Source: Marisediminitalea alba
GTDB lineage: Bacteria > Pseudomonadota > Gammaproteobacteria > Enterobacterales > Alteromonadaceae
Direction: 5' to 3'
Length of the DNA stretch: 50,514 nt
NCBI RefSeq assembly: GCF_002993365.1
Contig: NZ_PVNP01000219.1
Span: forward strand, 1 to 50,514
A program made the translations under genes and the position numbers. The notes under the pieces are model-generated. The model saw only the letters and a program-made list of their open reading frames with translations, made no database searches and had not been told where the DNA came from. Positions 43,331 through 50,514 of this stretch are shown here, in pieces. The first letter of the stretch is position 1. Each line of letters starts with the position of its first letter.

Positions 43331-44674
43331 ATGATTAGTGTAAAAGAAAAAGTTGCATACGGGCTTGGCGATACAGCAAGCAACTTTGTCTTTCAGACGG
43401 TCATTTTGTTTCTTACTTTCTACTACACCGATGTGGTTGGGCTCAATCCCGCGACCGTTGGCAGTATCTTTTTATTAGTACGGCTGATTGATGCGGTAAC
43501 CGATCCGTTAATGGGTTCTTTGGCCGATAAAACCCGTACCCGGTGGGGCGCTTACCGGCCCTATTTGCTGTGGATGGCTTTGCCATTTGCACTTATCAGC
43601 GTACTCGCTTTTACCACCCCCGATACGGATTACAACGGTAAGTTGATTTACGCCATTGCCAGCTATGTGCTGTTAATGCTTATGTATACCGCAATTAATA
43701 TTCCTTATTCCGCGCTTGGCGGTGTGATAACTGCAAGTCCACTGGAGCGGGTGTCGGTGCAGTCTTATCGCTTTGTGTTTGCCATGTTGGGCGGACTGAT
43801 TGTGTCGCTTTGCACACTGCCAATGGTGAATTGGTATGGCGCGGGCAACGATGCGCGCGGGTATCAGCTTACTATGCTGACCATGGGACTGGTAGGGATG
43901 GTGCTATTTCTGTTGTGTTTCGCCGGCACCAGGGAAAGAGTGTTACCGGCTGATGGGCCGCCCTCTCCGGTACGGGAGCAGTTAAAGGCAGTATGGCATA
44001 ACGACCAGTGCCGTGTTTTATGTATTGTCAGCATGGTACTGCTTACCGGAATCGTATTGCGCAATGCGCTGGCGATTTATTATGTGAAATATGTGCTGCA
44101 ACGTCCCGACGATGTCACGCTGTTTGTGTCGCTGGCAATGGTGGGCGGCATTCTGGGCGCTGCATCGGCTCATCCATTTACGCGCCGCTGCGATAAGGTA
44201 CTGTTATACAAAGTGTTACAGCTTTCCTGTGCGGGATTGTGTATTGTCAATTATTTCCTGCCTGCAACCATGTGGGTAGGGGCTTTAGTGATTCACTTTT
44301 TATGGGGATTCGTGCTGCAAATGACGTCGCCATTATTGTGGTCAAAAATGGGCGATGTAACTGATTACGGTGAGCTGCAAACAGGTACACGACTAACCGC
44401 AATGACCTTCTCCACCATCGTGTTTTTTATTAAATTAGGCATCGCCTTAGGCAGTGCACTGGCGGGTTGGGCACTGGCCTATTACGGCTATCAGGCAAAC
44501 AATATTGATGAGCGCGTAAGTCACGGTATAACTCTGTCTTTTTGTTTAATACCCGCGGCTATGTCTTTAGTGGTAGTGTTGTTGATGCGCTGGTATAAAC
44601 TGGACAGTCAGCGAGTGGACAAGATTCACAACGCCCTTAAAACAGCACGGCAACCCCAGCAGGAAAACGTATAG
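43331..44674 (+). CDS. GPH-family (MelB-type) glycoside:cation symporter
   Basis: A 447-residue transporter with 12 predicted helices. It begins MISVKEKVAYGLGDTASNFV and carries the family motif RLIDAVTDPLMGSLADKTRT followed by RWGAYRPYLLW. GPH proteins import glycosides with Na+ or H+. Between a GH1 glucosidase and a LacI regulator it probably brings in beta-glucoside disaccharides released by the GH3 enzyme. 24 bp after GH1 and 10 bp before lacI. Confidence 0.93.
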   Translation: MISVKEKVAYGLGDTASNFVFQTVILFLTFYYTDVVGLNPATVGSIFLLVRLIDAVTDPLMGSLADKTRTRWGAYRPYLLWMALPFALISVLAFTTPDTDYNGKLIYAIASYVLLMLMYTAINIPYSALGGVITASPLERVSVQSYRFVFAMLGGLIVSLCTLPMVNWYGAGNDARGYQLTMLTMGLVGMVLFLLCFAGTRERVLPADGPPSPVREQLKAVWHNDQCRVLCIVSMVLLTGIVLRNALAIYYVKYVLQRPDDVTLFVSLAMVGGILGAASAHPFTRRCDKVLLYKVLQLSCAGLCIVNYFLPATMWVGALVIHFLWGFVLQMTSPLLWSKMGDVTDYGELQTGTRLTAMTFSTIVFFIKLGIALGSALAGWALAYYGYQANNIDERVSHGITLSFCLIPAAMSLVVVLLMRWYKLDSQRVDKIHNALKTARQPQQENV

Positions 44675-44684
44675 CGAAGTTAAT

Positions 44685-45686
44685 ATGGTCACAATAAAAC
44701 AAGTCAGCGAAAAAGCCGGTGTATCGTCTGCCACCGTTTCCAGGGTTATCAACAATACCGGCACGGTAAAAGAGAAAACCCGCGAACGGGTTATGACGGC
44801 CATGGCGGAACTTGGTTACCGGCATAATGTTGTGGCAGCTTCACTGGCATCCAATAAAACCCATACCATTGGGTACGTTGTTCCTGAACTGCATGGTTCT
44901 TTCTTTGGTGCGATGATGGGCGGTACAGAGCAGGCCTTGCGGCAGGCCAAAAAACACATGCTGATCGCTACCGGTCACTCCGACGCACAGATTGAAAAGG
45001 AACAAATTGATGCCCTGCTGAGCCGCCGTTGCGATGCTTTAATATTGCATGTGGAAGCCGTTAGCGACGAGTACTTGGTGAGCCTGGTTCATCAGGGCGT
45101 TGAACTGGTGGTGGTAAACCGCTTTATTGAAGAAATTGGCGATAATTGCATTAGTCTCGACAACGTCAAGGGTGGGTACCTTGCCTCTCGTCACCTCCTC
45201 GACATTGGCCACACGAAAATTGCCTATATTGCCGGCTCGCTATTTAAAGCCGATGGTAAAAACCGTTTAACCGGGCACCAACAGGCCCTTGCAGACATGG
45301 GGGTTGAATACACGGACAACCTTACCTACGAAGGTAACTTCCAGGCCAAATCCGGTACTGAGGGGATTCGAGCTTTGGTTGCCCGCGGCGCAAAATTCAC
45401 TGCGGTGGCCTGTGCAAACGATGAAATGGCCTCAGGCGCAATGATTGCATTGCGCGAGCTGGGCCGCAGAGTGCCGGAAGACGTATCGGTGATCGGGTTT
45501 GATAATGTGGATTTTGCCAGCTACCTTTCTCCGGGGCTAACCACCATTGATTATCCGGTACAAAAAATTGGTAGTATGGCGGCTCACTGGGTGCTTGAGC
45601 GGGTATACGGTCATACCCGTCATGAATACCAGCATATTCTTAGCCCGCGACTGATTCTCAGAGGTACGACGAGCAGTCCTGAGTAG
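44685..45686 (+). CDS. LacI-family transcriptional regulator
   Basis: A 333-residue regulator: N-terminal HTH VTIKQVSEKAGVSSATVSRV, a hinge helix (VVAASLASNKTHTIGYVVPE), and a periplasmic-binding-protein-like sugar domain ending in the DVSVIGFDNVDFA core. The final gene of the GH1 operon, it most likely represses this locus via the three AAGCGCTT-type operators and is released by a glucoside. A terminator follows at 45732. Confidence 0.92.
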   Translation: MVTIKQVSEKAGVSSATVSRVINNTGTVKEKTRERVMTAMAELGYRHNVVAASLASNKTHTIGYVVPELHGSFFGAMMGGTEQALRQAKKHMLIATGHSDAQIEKEQIDALLSRRCDALILHVEAVSDEYLVSLVHQGVELVVVNRFIEEIGDNCISLDNVKGGYLASRHLLDIGHTKIAYIAGSLFKADGKNRLTGHQQALADMGVEYTDNLTYEGNFQAKSGTEGIRALVARGAKFTAVACANDEMASGAMIALRELGRRVPEDVSVIGFDNVDFASYLSPGLTTIDYPVQKIGSMAAHWVLERVYGHTRHEYQHILSPRLILRGTTSSPE

Positions 45687-45731
45687 TAAATCACTGGACT
45701 ATTGTTAGCCAACACTTAGAATCGCGCAATA

Positions 45732-45753
45732 CCACCAGTAATGGTGGGGTTTT
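45732..45753 (+). terminator. terminator after the lacI-type gene
   Basis: CCACCA-GTAA-TGGTGG, a perfect 6-bp stem with 4-base loop, followed by GGTTTT. Confidence 0.7.
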
Positions 45754-45778
45754 AACGTTTACCTCAGGAGCCGATGAT

Positions 45779-46867
45779 TTGTTTGTATTTCGCACTACCC
45801 TTGAACAAGAGCAGGAAAAAGTCTCTGTTCTCAAAAGAGAAAACGCACAGCTTGCGACACAGTTAGCAGCCCTGGAAGAAGAGAATCGAGAACTCAGGGC
45901 ACAACTTGTTGAAGCCGAAAACAAAGAAACTGATATGCCTGGCCTGACCGACAGCATGCTTGATTCGTTAAGTCAGGTAGAGGGAATTCGCCAGACGGTG
46001 CTCTCTTCGTTTGAGGATATTAGTGCGCAAACCGATAAAATTAGCGAGAACCACCGCCTGTTTGCCGAATCCAGCGAATCTTTAAAGCAAATTGTAGCTG
46101 ATATGAGTGGCCTGAATACCATGATGTCGGCCATGAGTGACAGCATTGAAGGGCTTTCTGAAACGGCGGATAACATCAATAAATTTGTGACCACTATTAC
46201 CAGTATCTCGGATCAAACCAATCTGCTGGCCCTGAACGCCGCCATCGAAGCTGCCCGGGCCGGAGATGCCGGTCGCGGATTCAGTGTGGTGGCAGATGAA
46301 GTACGCTCGCTGGCAAATGAAACCAATCAATCGGCAAGTGAAGTGTCTGAGCTGGTAAAAAGTATCATTCAATCCACTCAGGTGGCTGTGTCGTCTGTTG
46401 GGGAATTGCAAACCAATAATGGCAAGTTAGCGGACGGTATTAGTTCACTTAACAGTAATTACACCGGCATGATTGAACATTGCGATGTAATGGAGAGCAC
46501 CATACGCTCTGCCAGCCTGCAAACCTTTATTCAAACCGTTAAGCTCGATCACGTAGTGTGGAAATCTGAGGTTTATTCAGTACTTACCGGGCGCTCTTGC
46601 AAATCTGAACATGATTTTGCCGATCACACGAACTGCCGGCTGGGTAAATGGTATAGCAGTAATGCTGGTTCAGACATGGCAAAACTGGATGCTTTCAGAC
46701 GTTTAGACAGGCCCCATGCGGCAGTACATAAAGCCGGTGTTAATGCTATCCGTGCTCACGCTGGCGGTAACCATGGTGAATGTGAACAGTTGCTCAAAGA
46801 GATGGAAGCTGCCAGCCAGGAAGTAACCACCTTACTGGATAATCTTTCCCACACCGCAAAACTCTAG
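45779..46867 (+). CDS. soluble chemoreceptor with C-terminal CZB zinc-binding domain
   Basis: A 362-residue cytosolic receptor with no membrane helix. Residues about 5-50 form a coiled coil (LKRENAQLATQLAALEEENR). The signalling tip is LLALNAAIEAARAGDAGRGF. The CZB domain at about residues 245-345 shows its 3-His/1-Cys ligands (DHVVWKSEVY, DHTNCRLGKWY, PHAAVHKAG). CZB domains bind zinc and can sense hypochlorous acid through the Cys. The start is TTG at 45779, supported by AGGAG at 45766-45770; no better in-frame start exists nearby. It is flanked by terminators on both sides. Confidence 0.9.
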   Translation: MFVFRTTLEQEQEKVSVLKRENAQLATQLAALEEENRELRAQLVEAENKETDMPGLTDSMLDSLSQVEGIRQTVLSSFEDISAQTDKISENHRLFAESSESLKQIVADMSGLNTMMSAMSDSIEGLSETADNINKFVTTITSISDQTNLLALNAAIEAARAGDAGRGFSVVADEVRSLANETNQSASEVSELVKSIIQSTQVAVSSVGELQTNNGKLADGISSLNSNYTGMIEHCDVMESTIRSASLQTFIQTVKLDHVVWKSEVYSVLTGRSCKSEHDFADHTNCRLGKWYSSNAGSDMAKLDAFRRLDRPHAAVHKAGVNAIRAHAGGNHGECEQLLKEMEAASQEVTTLLDNLSHTAKL

Positions 46868-46875
46868 CCGTTTGC

Positions 46876-46903
46876 CGGAAGCGGCTCGCAGAGGGCCGCT
46901 CCG
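46876..46903 (+). terminator. possible terminator after the CZB receptor gene
   Basis: CGGAAGCGGC pairs with GCCGCTCCG (one bulged A); the following sequence is T-rich but has no long run. The 46904-47091 stretch shows no gene. Confidence 0.45.
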
Positions 46904-47091
46904 TTTACTATCTTGTTGTTTTAATTCCAGTCCACCATAACTATTTTCGCCGCTTGTTTAGTGGTGGTTGTGTATTTAATGGTCTATTTTAAATGATAGA
47001 GGTGGTTGGGAGCCCTGCATTCGTCTTTATTTTTCACCTAGGGTAAACCCAGCTATTGGTTGTCAGGAGCAAGAAGGGAGCTTCGTTATCG

Positions 47092-48678
47092 ATGCGCAAT
47101 AACCAGCCAGTCACACAAAAAGACTACAAATTTCCTGATCACTACCGGCTGATATCATCTACCGACAAGCGCGGCATTATCACCTACTGCAATGATGCCT
47201 TTGTGGAAGTGAGCGGTTTTGACAGGGAAGAACTGATCAACAAAAACCATAATCTTGTTCGTCATCCGGATATGCCGGAAGGCGTGTTCAAAGAAATGTG
47301 GCAAACCCTGCATGCCGGCCGAATCTGGATGGGGTTGGTAAAGAATCGGCGTAAAAATGGTGATCATTACTGGGTGTCGGCATTCGTTACGCCGGTTTAC
47401 GAGAACAATGACATTGTTGGCTATGAGTCGGTCAGGGTGCCAGCCCTAGATCACGAAGTTGCCCGCGCCACCTCGCGCTATGAGCGGAACCGTAATGGTC
47501 AGTCAGCGGCCAGGGCCAGCGAAATTTACCTTTATATGCTTAAAAAACTGAGTGTGTTCTGGGGTGCGGGTATCCCACTGCTTATTTTTATGGGCTTATT
47601 TGCCGGTTGGGTGCCTTCGGTGGTGACAGCTGCAGTGCTTATCATAATGGCGGTGTGGCAGCATTCCTTAAGTGAAAAGCGTTGGGAAGAGCTAATAAGC
47701 CTGAGTCCGGATTCCTACGACAGCGCCGTGGTATCGCAAACGTATTTTGATGACTTCGGCGCATCGGCCAGAGCTAAGCTGGTGCTTGGCTGCGAACTGG
47801 CCCGCAGTCGTACAGCGTTAACCCGCATAAAAGACGCGGCTTCGTCGCTGGAGCATATTGCTAACACTACCCACGAGCAGGCGGCTATAACGTCTACCGC
47901 AGTGGTGCAACAAAATCAGGCGACCCAACAAATTGCTTCGGCAGTGACACAGATGTCCCAGTCTATTCAGGAAGTGGCAGAACGGGTGGAGCAAAACGCC
48001 GATACTGCCCGTTCTGCGGCGCGAAATGTGGAAACCGGAAACCAGACTGCGCAATCTGCCGCCGCAGCAATTGATGAGCTAAAAGGGGTGGTGGAAACTA
48101 TTTCCGCTACGGTCACCGAGCTCGACCAGAGTACCAGTGATATTGGTGAAGCGGCAAGCATTATCTCGTCGATTGCTGAGCAAACGAATTTGCTGGCGTT
48201 GAATGCTGCCATCGAAGCTGCCCGGGCCGGCGAGCAGGGGCGAGGATTTGCTGTGGTTGCCGACGAGGTGCGGGCCCTGGCCTCGAAAACCCGGGAATCC
48301 ACAGACCGTATCCACAACATTATTCAGGTACTGGCCACGCGTAGTGAGAGGGCGGTAAAAGTGTCGAAAAACGGCCTGGAGTCAGCTGAACGCGGCGCAC
48401 GTATTGTACAGGACACTCGTCAGGCGCTGTCTGATATCAATGTTGCGGTGCAGGGTATTTCTGAAATGACCATTGAAATGTCGGCTGCAGTAGAAGAACA
48501 AAGCGCTGTAGCTGAGCATATCAATCAGCAAATTGTTGAAATTGCCGACGGCGCTGCCGATACCCAGCGCAGTTCAGAGCGTTCACTGGAAGCCAGCGAT
48601 CATCTGCATACCACCATTGCCGAAGTTAATAGCGTTATAAAGCGCTTCAACATCGAAAAAGAAATTGGCAACAAATAG
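47092..48678 (+). CDS. Aer-like PAS chemoreceptor
   Basis: A 528-residue methyl-accepting chemotaxis protein. N-terminal PAS domain (ISSTDKRGIITYCNDAFVEV, and NLVRHPDMPEGVFKEMW) as in Aer, which binds FAD and senses redox state or oxygen. Hydrophobic hairpin at about 170-205, then the signalling domain with LLALNAAIEAARAGEQGRGF tip and a coiled tail. The start at 47092 is preferred over the longer frame; AAGGGAG lies upstream. It is likely an energy-taxis receptor. Confidence 0.92.
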   Translation: MRNNQPVTQKDYKFPDHYRLISSTDKRGIITYCNDAFVEVSGFDREELINKNHNLVRHPDMPEGVFKEMWQTLHAGRIWMGLVKNRRKNGDHYWVSAFVTPVYENNDIVGYESVRVPALDHEVARATSRYERNRNGQSAARASEIYLYMLKKLSVFWGAGIPLLIFMGLFAGWVPSVVTAAVLIIMAVWQHSLSEKRWEELISLSPDSYDSAVVSQTYFDDFGASARAKLVLGCELARSRTALTRIKDAASSLEHIANTTHEQAAITSTAVVQQNQATQQIASAVTQMSQSIQEVAERVEQNADTARSAARNVETGNQTAQSAAAAIDELKGVVETISATVTELDQSTSDIGEAASIISSIAEQTNLLALNAAIEAARAGEQGRGFAVVADEVRALASKTRESTDRIHNIIQVLATRSERAVKVSKNGLESAERGARIVQDTRQALSDINVAVQGISEMTIEMSAAVEEQSAVAEHINQQIVEIADGAADTQRSSERSLEASDHLHTTIAEVNSVIKRFNIEKEIGNK

Positions 48679-48730
48679 CGCCACCAGGCTTAGTAATTAT
48701 CGCTGAGCCTGGCAGCCCTGCTATATCATT

Positions 48731-48765
48731 CCAACGGCGTTTATTGCCTTAGCCGTTGGCTTTTA
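48731..48765 (+). terminator. terminator between the Aer-like gene and yebG
   Basis: CCAACGGC (48731-48738) pairs perfectly with GCCGTTGG (48752-48759), followed by CTTTTA on the plus strand. It overlaps the last codons of convergent yebG. A second CCAGGCT/AGCCTGG stem lies at 48684-48712. Confidence 0.6.
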
Positions 48766-49036
48766 GCTTTACCACTTCAGCGCTCTCGCTGGATAACAGC
48801 GTATCGGCATCAGTACCTTTGAGCAGCTTAGTCAGGTTGTCTTTGTTTTTGGCCAGCATAATTGATAATTCTTCGGCAACCGCTTCATCGAGCTTTATGC
48901 CTTTTGCCTCAATGTAAACGGCCAGGTTGTCGGCCACATCGAGCATTTTATCGTATTGATCTGCTGCTTTTTTATCGGTAGTAACCAACTTTTCTACCCC
49001 TTTATGAGAGACCACATATTGTGTTGTGATAGCCAT
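48749..49036 (-). CDS. yebG: SOS-induced protein YebG
   Basis: A 95-residue protein similar to E. coli YebG in start and pattern (YVVSHKGVEKLVTTDKKAAD, then YDKMLDVADNL). YebG is a LexA-regulated DNA-damage protein of unclear function. A GGAG ribosome site precedes the ATG. It diverges from umuD across a LexA box 47 bp from its start. Confidence 0.9.
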   Translation of the reverse strand: MAITTQYVVSHKGVEKLVTTDKKAADQYDKMLDVADNLAVYIEAKGIKLDEAVAEELSIMLAKNKDNLTKLLKGTDADTLLSSESAEVVKLKANG

Positions 49037-49082
49037 TGTGTAACTCCGTTGTTGTGAAATTCCTTGTCACTCTATCGCAATT

Positions 49083-49102
49083 TACTGTATAAATAAACAG
49101 TA
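49083..49102. promoter_or_regulatory. LexA (SOS) box
   Basis: TACTGTATAAATAAACAGTA keeps both CTGT and ACAG arms with 8 bp between, close to the E. coli consensus. It lies between divergent yebG and umuD and probably controls both. Confidence 0.92.
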
Positions 49103-49128
49103 TTTTTTAACAGGTGGTAAAGTTAACA

Positions 49129-49545
49129 ATGCTTCAGGTTATACCCGTTGCAGCGCAAGCTGGCATCAGTGGTTTCGAGTCGCCGGCAGCTGAATATAAA
49201 CAGCTGGCGCTGGATCTCGACGAGCTACTTATAGAACACCCTACAGCTACGTTTATTGGTCAGGCTCAGGGCGACTCGATGACAGGCGTAGGCATATTCG
49301 ACGGCGATCTGCTGATTGTCGATCGTGCGGCGCATCCCACTTCACTGGATGTGATAGTGGCCAATTTAAACGGTAACTTTGTTTGTAAACTCTACGATCG
49401 CAAAGCACAGGTGCTGTTATCTCCAGGCCTTGATCACAAGCCCTATGCACTGGGTGACGGTGATTTGTTTGAGGTGGAAGGGATAGTGGTGCGTTCTGTG
49501 CGTATGCATCGTTATGTCAGATGGTTAAGCCAATGTATGCGTTAG
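49129..49545 (+). CDS. umuD: SOS mutagenesis protein UmuD
   Basis: A 138-residue LexA-fold auto-protease. The catalytic dyad is Ser50 (AQGDSMTG) and Lys87 (FVCKLY), 37 apart as in E. coli (S60/K97). By alignment of GFESPAAEY with the E. coli cleavage region, RecA-stimulated cleavage would be between Ser14 and Gly15, in place of Cys-Gly. The ATG at 49129 is preferred over an in-frame GTG at 49114. It overlaps the umuC start by 13 bp. Confidence 0.92.
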   Translation: MLQVIPVAAQAGISGFESPAAEYKQLALDLDELLIEHPTATFIGQAQGDSMTGVGIFDGDLLIVDRAAHPTSLDVIVANLNGNFVCKLYDRKAQVLLSPGLDHKPYALGDGDLFEVEGIVVRSVRMHRYVRWLSQCMR

Positions 49546-49650
49546 TCGATGCCAATAGCTTTTATGCTTCGGCCGAGAAAGTCTTCGATCCGGCCATTCG
49601 CCAACGACCGGTTGTTGTGCTGACCAACAACGACGGCTGTATTTGCGCTC
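49533..49650 (+). pseudogene. umuC: umuC (DNA polymerase V subunit), interrupted by an IS
   Basis: Only about 39 codons remain, from the ATG at 49533 (MYALVDANSFYASAEKVFDP, then VVLTNNDGCICA), a clear Y-family polymerase N-terminus with the first catalytic Asp (VDANSFYAS). At about 49651 the similarity ends and IS21-type sequence begins; the continuing frame is not UmuC. The remainder, if kept, lies beyond the window. Pol V would be inactive unless another umuC is present. Confidence 0.88.
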
Positions 49651-49666
49651 TGCGTATTAGGCATTT

Positions 49667-49743
49667 CCCGATCACTAATTCCGGCCTCTCGATCACCCCA
49701 ATTCTGATACACCCGATCACTGGTATTATGGCTTGCCCGATCA
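49667..49743. repeat. four spaced copies of CCCGATCA in the IS end
   Basis: CCCGATCA at 49667, 49712 and 49736, and CTCGATCA at 49688, spaced 21-24 bp, i.e. about two helical turns. Likely transposase-binding sites of the IS21-type end. Confidence 0.65.
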
Positions 49744-49748
49744 GTAGT

Positions 49749-49772
49749 TGTGGCAGACCGCAGTCTGCCACA
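49749..49772 (-). other. perfect hairpin after istB
   Basis: TGTGGCAGAC-CGCA-GTCTGCCACA, a 10-bp perfect stem, five bases past the istB stop. No T run follows on the minus strand, so it may be a weak terminator or a structural part of the IS end. Confidence 0.55.
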
Positions 49773-49777
49773 GGTAT

Positions 49778-50512
49778 TTACCTCATGGTTTGTTGCTTTC
49801 TCATTGACTCCCCAGTGAGGGTTATCCGGTGAGCATTGTGGATGAGGCGATCTAGTAGCGCATCGGCAACCGTGCCGTTACTTATCATTGAATGCCATTG
49901 CTCTACAGGTAGCTGACTACAGATGATGGTGCTACTTACGCCGTGCCTGTCTTCTACCACCTCCAGTAAGTCTGTTGCCTGTTTGACGGTGAGTTTTTCC
50001 AGTCCCCAGTCATCCAGGATCAGTAGCTGTTGTTTCGCTATCGTTGCTAGCTGCTTGGTGTAACTGCCATCAGCGTGGCCGATGTGTAAGTGCTCGTTTA
50101 ATCGTGGTAATCGCCAGTAACCAACACGTATTCCCTGGCGACACGCTTGTTCACCAAGCGCACAAGCTACATAGGTTTTACCGCCACCTGTGGCTCCGGT
50201 AACAATGATATTCTGATGATGACTAAGATATCCGCCATTTAATAAATCGGCCATTCTTGGCTTTTGTAATCCGCGGCCATTGTCGTATGACAGTTCTTCC
50301 GGTGTTGCATTTAACCTGAGTCGTGCCTGTTTACGAAGTCGGTTGATGCGGTTTGTCCGTCTTTGGTTCATTTCATGGTCAACCAGCAGGGACAACCGTT
50401 CCTCGAAGGCTAATTCACAGTAGGTGTTGGGTTGAGCGCGTTGCTGTTTTAACATATCCGCAATCCCTGTCATGCGCAGTTGCTGTAATTGTTGGATGAG
50501 TAGATCGTTCAT
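49778..50512 (-). CDS. istB: IS21-family helper ATPase IstB
   Basis: A 244-residue AAA+ transposition helper. The N-terminal IstB domain (MNDLLIQQLQQLRMTGIADM) is followed by Walker A VTGATGGGKTYVACALGEQA, Walker B LLILDDWGLE and the sensor region STIICSQLPVEQWH. IstB works with the DDE transposase IstA, encoded upstream and outside the window. The start at 50512 is two bases from the edge. Lies downstream of, and opposite to, the broken umuC. Confidence 0.93.
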   Translation of the reverse strand: MNDLLIQQLQQLRMTGIADMLKQQRAQPNTYCELAFEERLSLLVDHEMNQRRTNRINRLRKQARLRLNATPEELSYDNGRGLQKPRMADLLNGGYLSHHQNIIVTGATGGGKTYVACALGEQACRQGIRVGYWRLPRLNEHLHIGHADGSYTKQLATIAKQQLLILDDWGLEKLTVKQATDLLEVVEDRHGVSSTIICSQLPVEQWHSMISNGTVADALLDRLIHNAHRITLTGESMRKQQTMR

Positions 50513-50514
50513 TT

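Larger units (their letters stand above)
49651..50514 (-). mobile_element. IS21-family insertion sequence (partial, right part off window)
   Basis: It begins near 49651 (TGCGTATTAGGCATTTCCCG), where umuC homology ends, and extends past the window edge. It contains istB; istA is expected beyond the edge since istB normally follows it. Spaced repeats at the end are a typical IS21 feature. The exact boundary and target duplication cannot be verified without the other end. Confidence 0.82.

Noticed and set aside
49667..49743. Regularly spaced repeats as a CRISPR array
   Set aside because: Repeats are only 8 bp with 13-16 bp between, at an IS end; no CRISPR features.

Overview
The window looks like chromosomal DNA of a marine gammaproteobacterium, most likely of the Alteromonadaceae (Alteromonas / Aestuariibacter / Lacimicrobium type). 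This is inferred from protein style (an ExoP-like GH3 glucosidase, a thiD-thiE fusion in a thiCDEFSGH operon, an HME-RND pump with a DUF3240 protein, YebG with a LexA box, MASE1 and Aer-like sensors), from the roughly 50% GC look, and from tightly overlapping operons. No species call is possible from the sequence alone, and no rRNA, tRNA or CRISPR was seen.

Layout. (1) 1-4.2 kb: a cut-off BLUF blue-light receptor divergent from a histidine kinase, then a metallo-beta-lactamase-fold hydrolase and a PlsC-type acyltransferase. (2) 4.3-10.8 kb: a complete thiamine operon, thiC-thiDE-thiF-thiS-thiG-thiH, behind a sigma-70 promoter and a TPP riboswitch. (3) 10.83-11.10 kb: a non-coding 270-bp element with perfect 26-bp terminal inverted repeats and two internal hairpins (MITE-like). 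(4) 11.2-14.9 kb: a MASE1-GGDEF diguanylate cyclase and a lipoprotein oligopeptidase B-like S9 peptidase. (5) 15.0-28.9 kb: a sulfide-handling island: TauE/SafE exporter, FisR-type sigma-54 activator, sqr with two periplasmic heme proteins, cydABX plus cydDC, a YkgJ-like protein, then persulfide dioxygenase, a second TauE/SafE exporter and a DUF442 sulfurtransferase-like protein. (6) 29.0-38.9 kb: a tripartite heavy-metal RND pump with DUF3240, a GT2 - VTT (DedA-like) - GT39 (ArnT-like) envelope glycosylation cassette, and a His-rich CDF zinc transporter. (7) 38.9-45.7 kb: a beta-glucoside locus (GH3 lipoprotein; divergent GH1, GPH symporter, LacI regulator) with three LacI-type operators in the shared intergenic region. 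(8) 45.8-48.7 kb: two chemoreceptors, one soluble with a CZB zinc domain and one Aer-like with PAS. (9) 48.7-50.5 kb: yebG and umuD diverging from one near-perfect LexA box; umuC is cut after about 39 codons by an IS21-family element whose istB runs to the window edge.

The most interesting point is regulatory. The fisR-sqr and cydABX promoter regions share an almost identical 14-bp palindrome (TGTCAAATYTGACA), in both cases about 100 bp upstream of a sigma-54 -24/-12 promoter, and pdo has its own good -24/-12 promoter. This suggests that one sulfane-sulfur sensor switches on sulfide oxidation, sulfite disposal and the sulfide-resistant cytochrome bd oxidase together: SQR makes persulfide, PDO makes sulfite, TauE exports it, and cytochrome bd keeps respiration going while sulfide blocks heme-copper oxidases. 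This is inference from sequence and family knowledge and has not been tested here.
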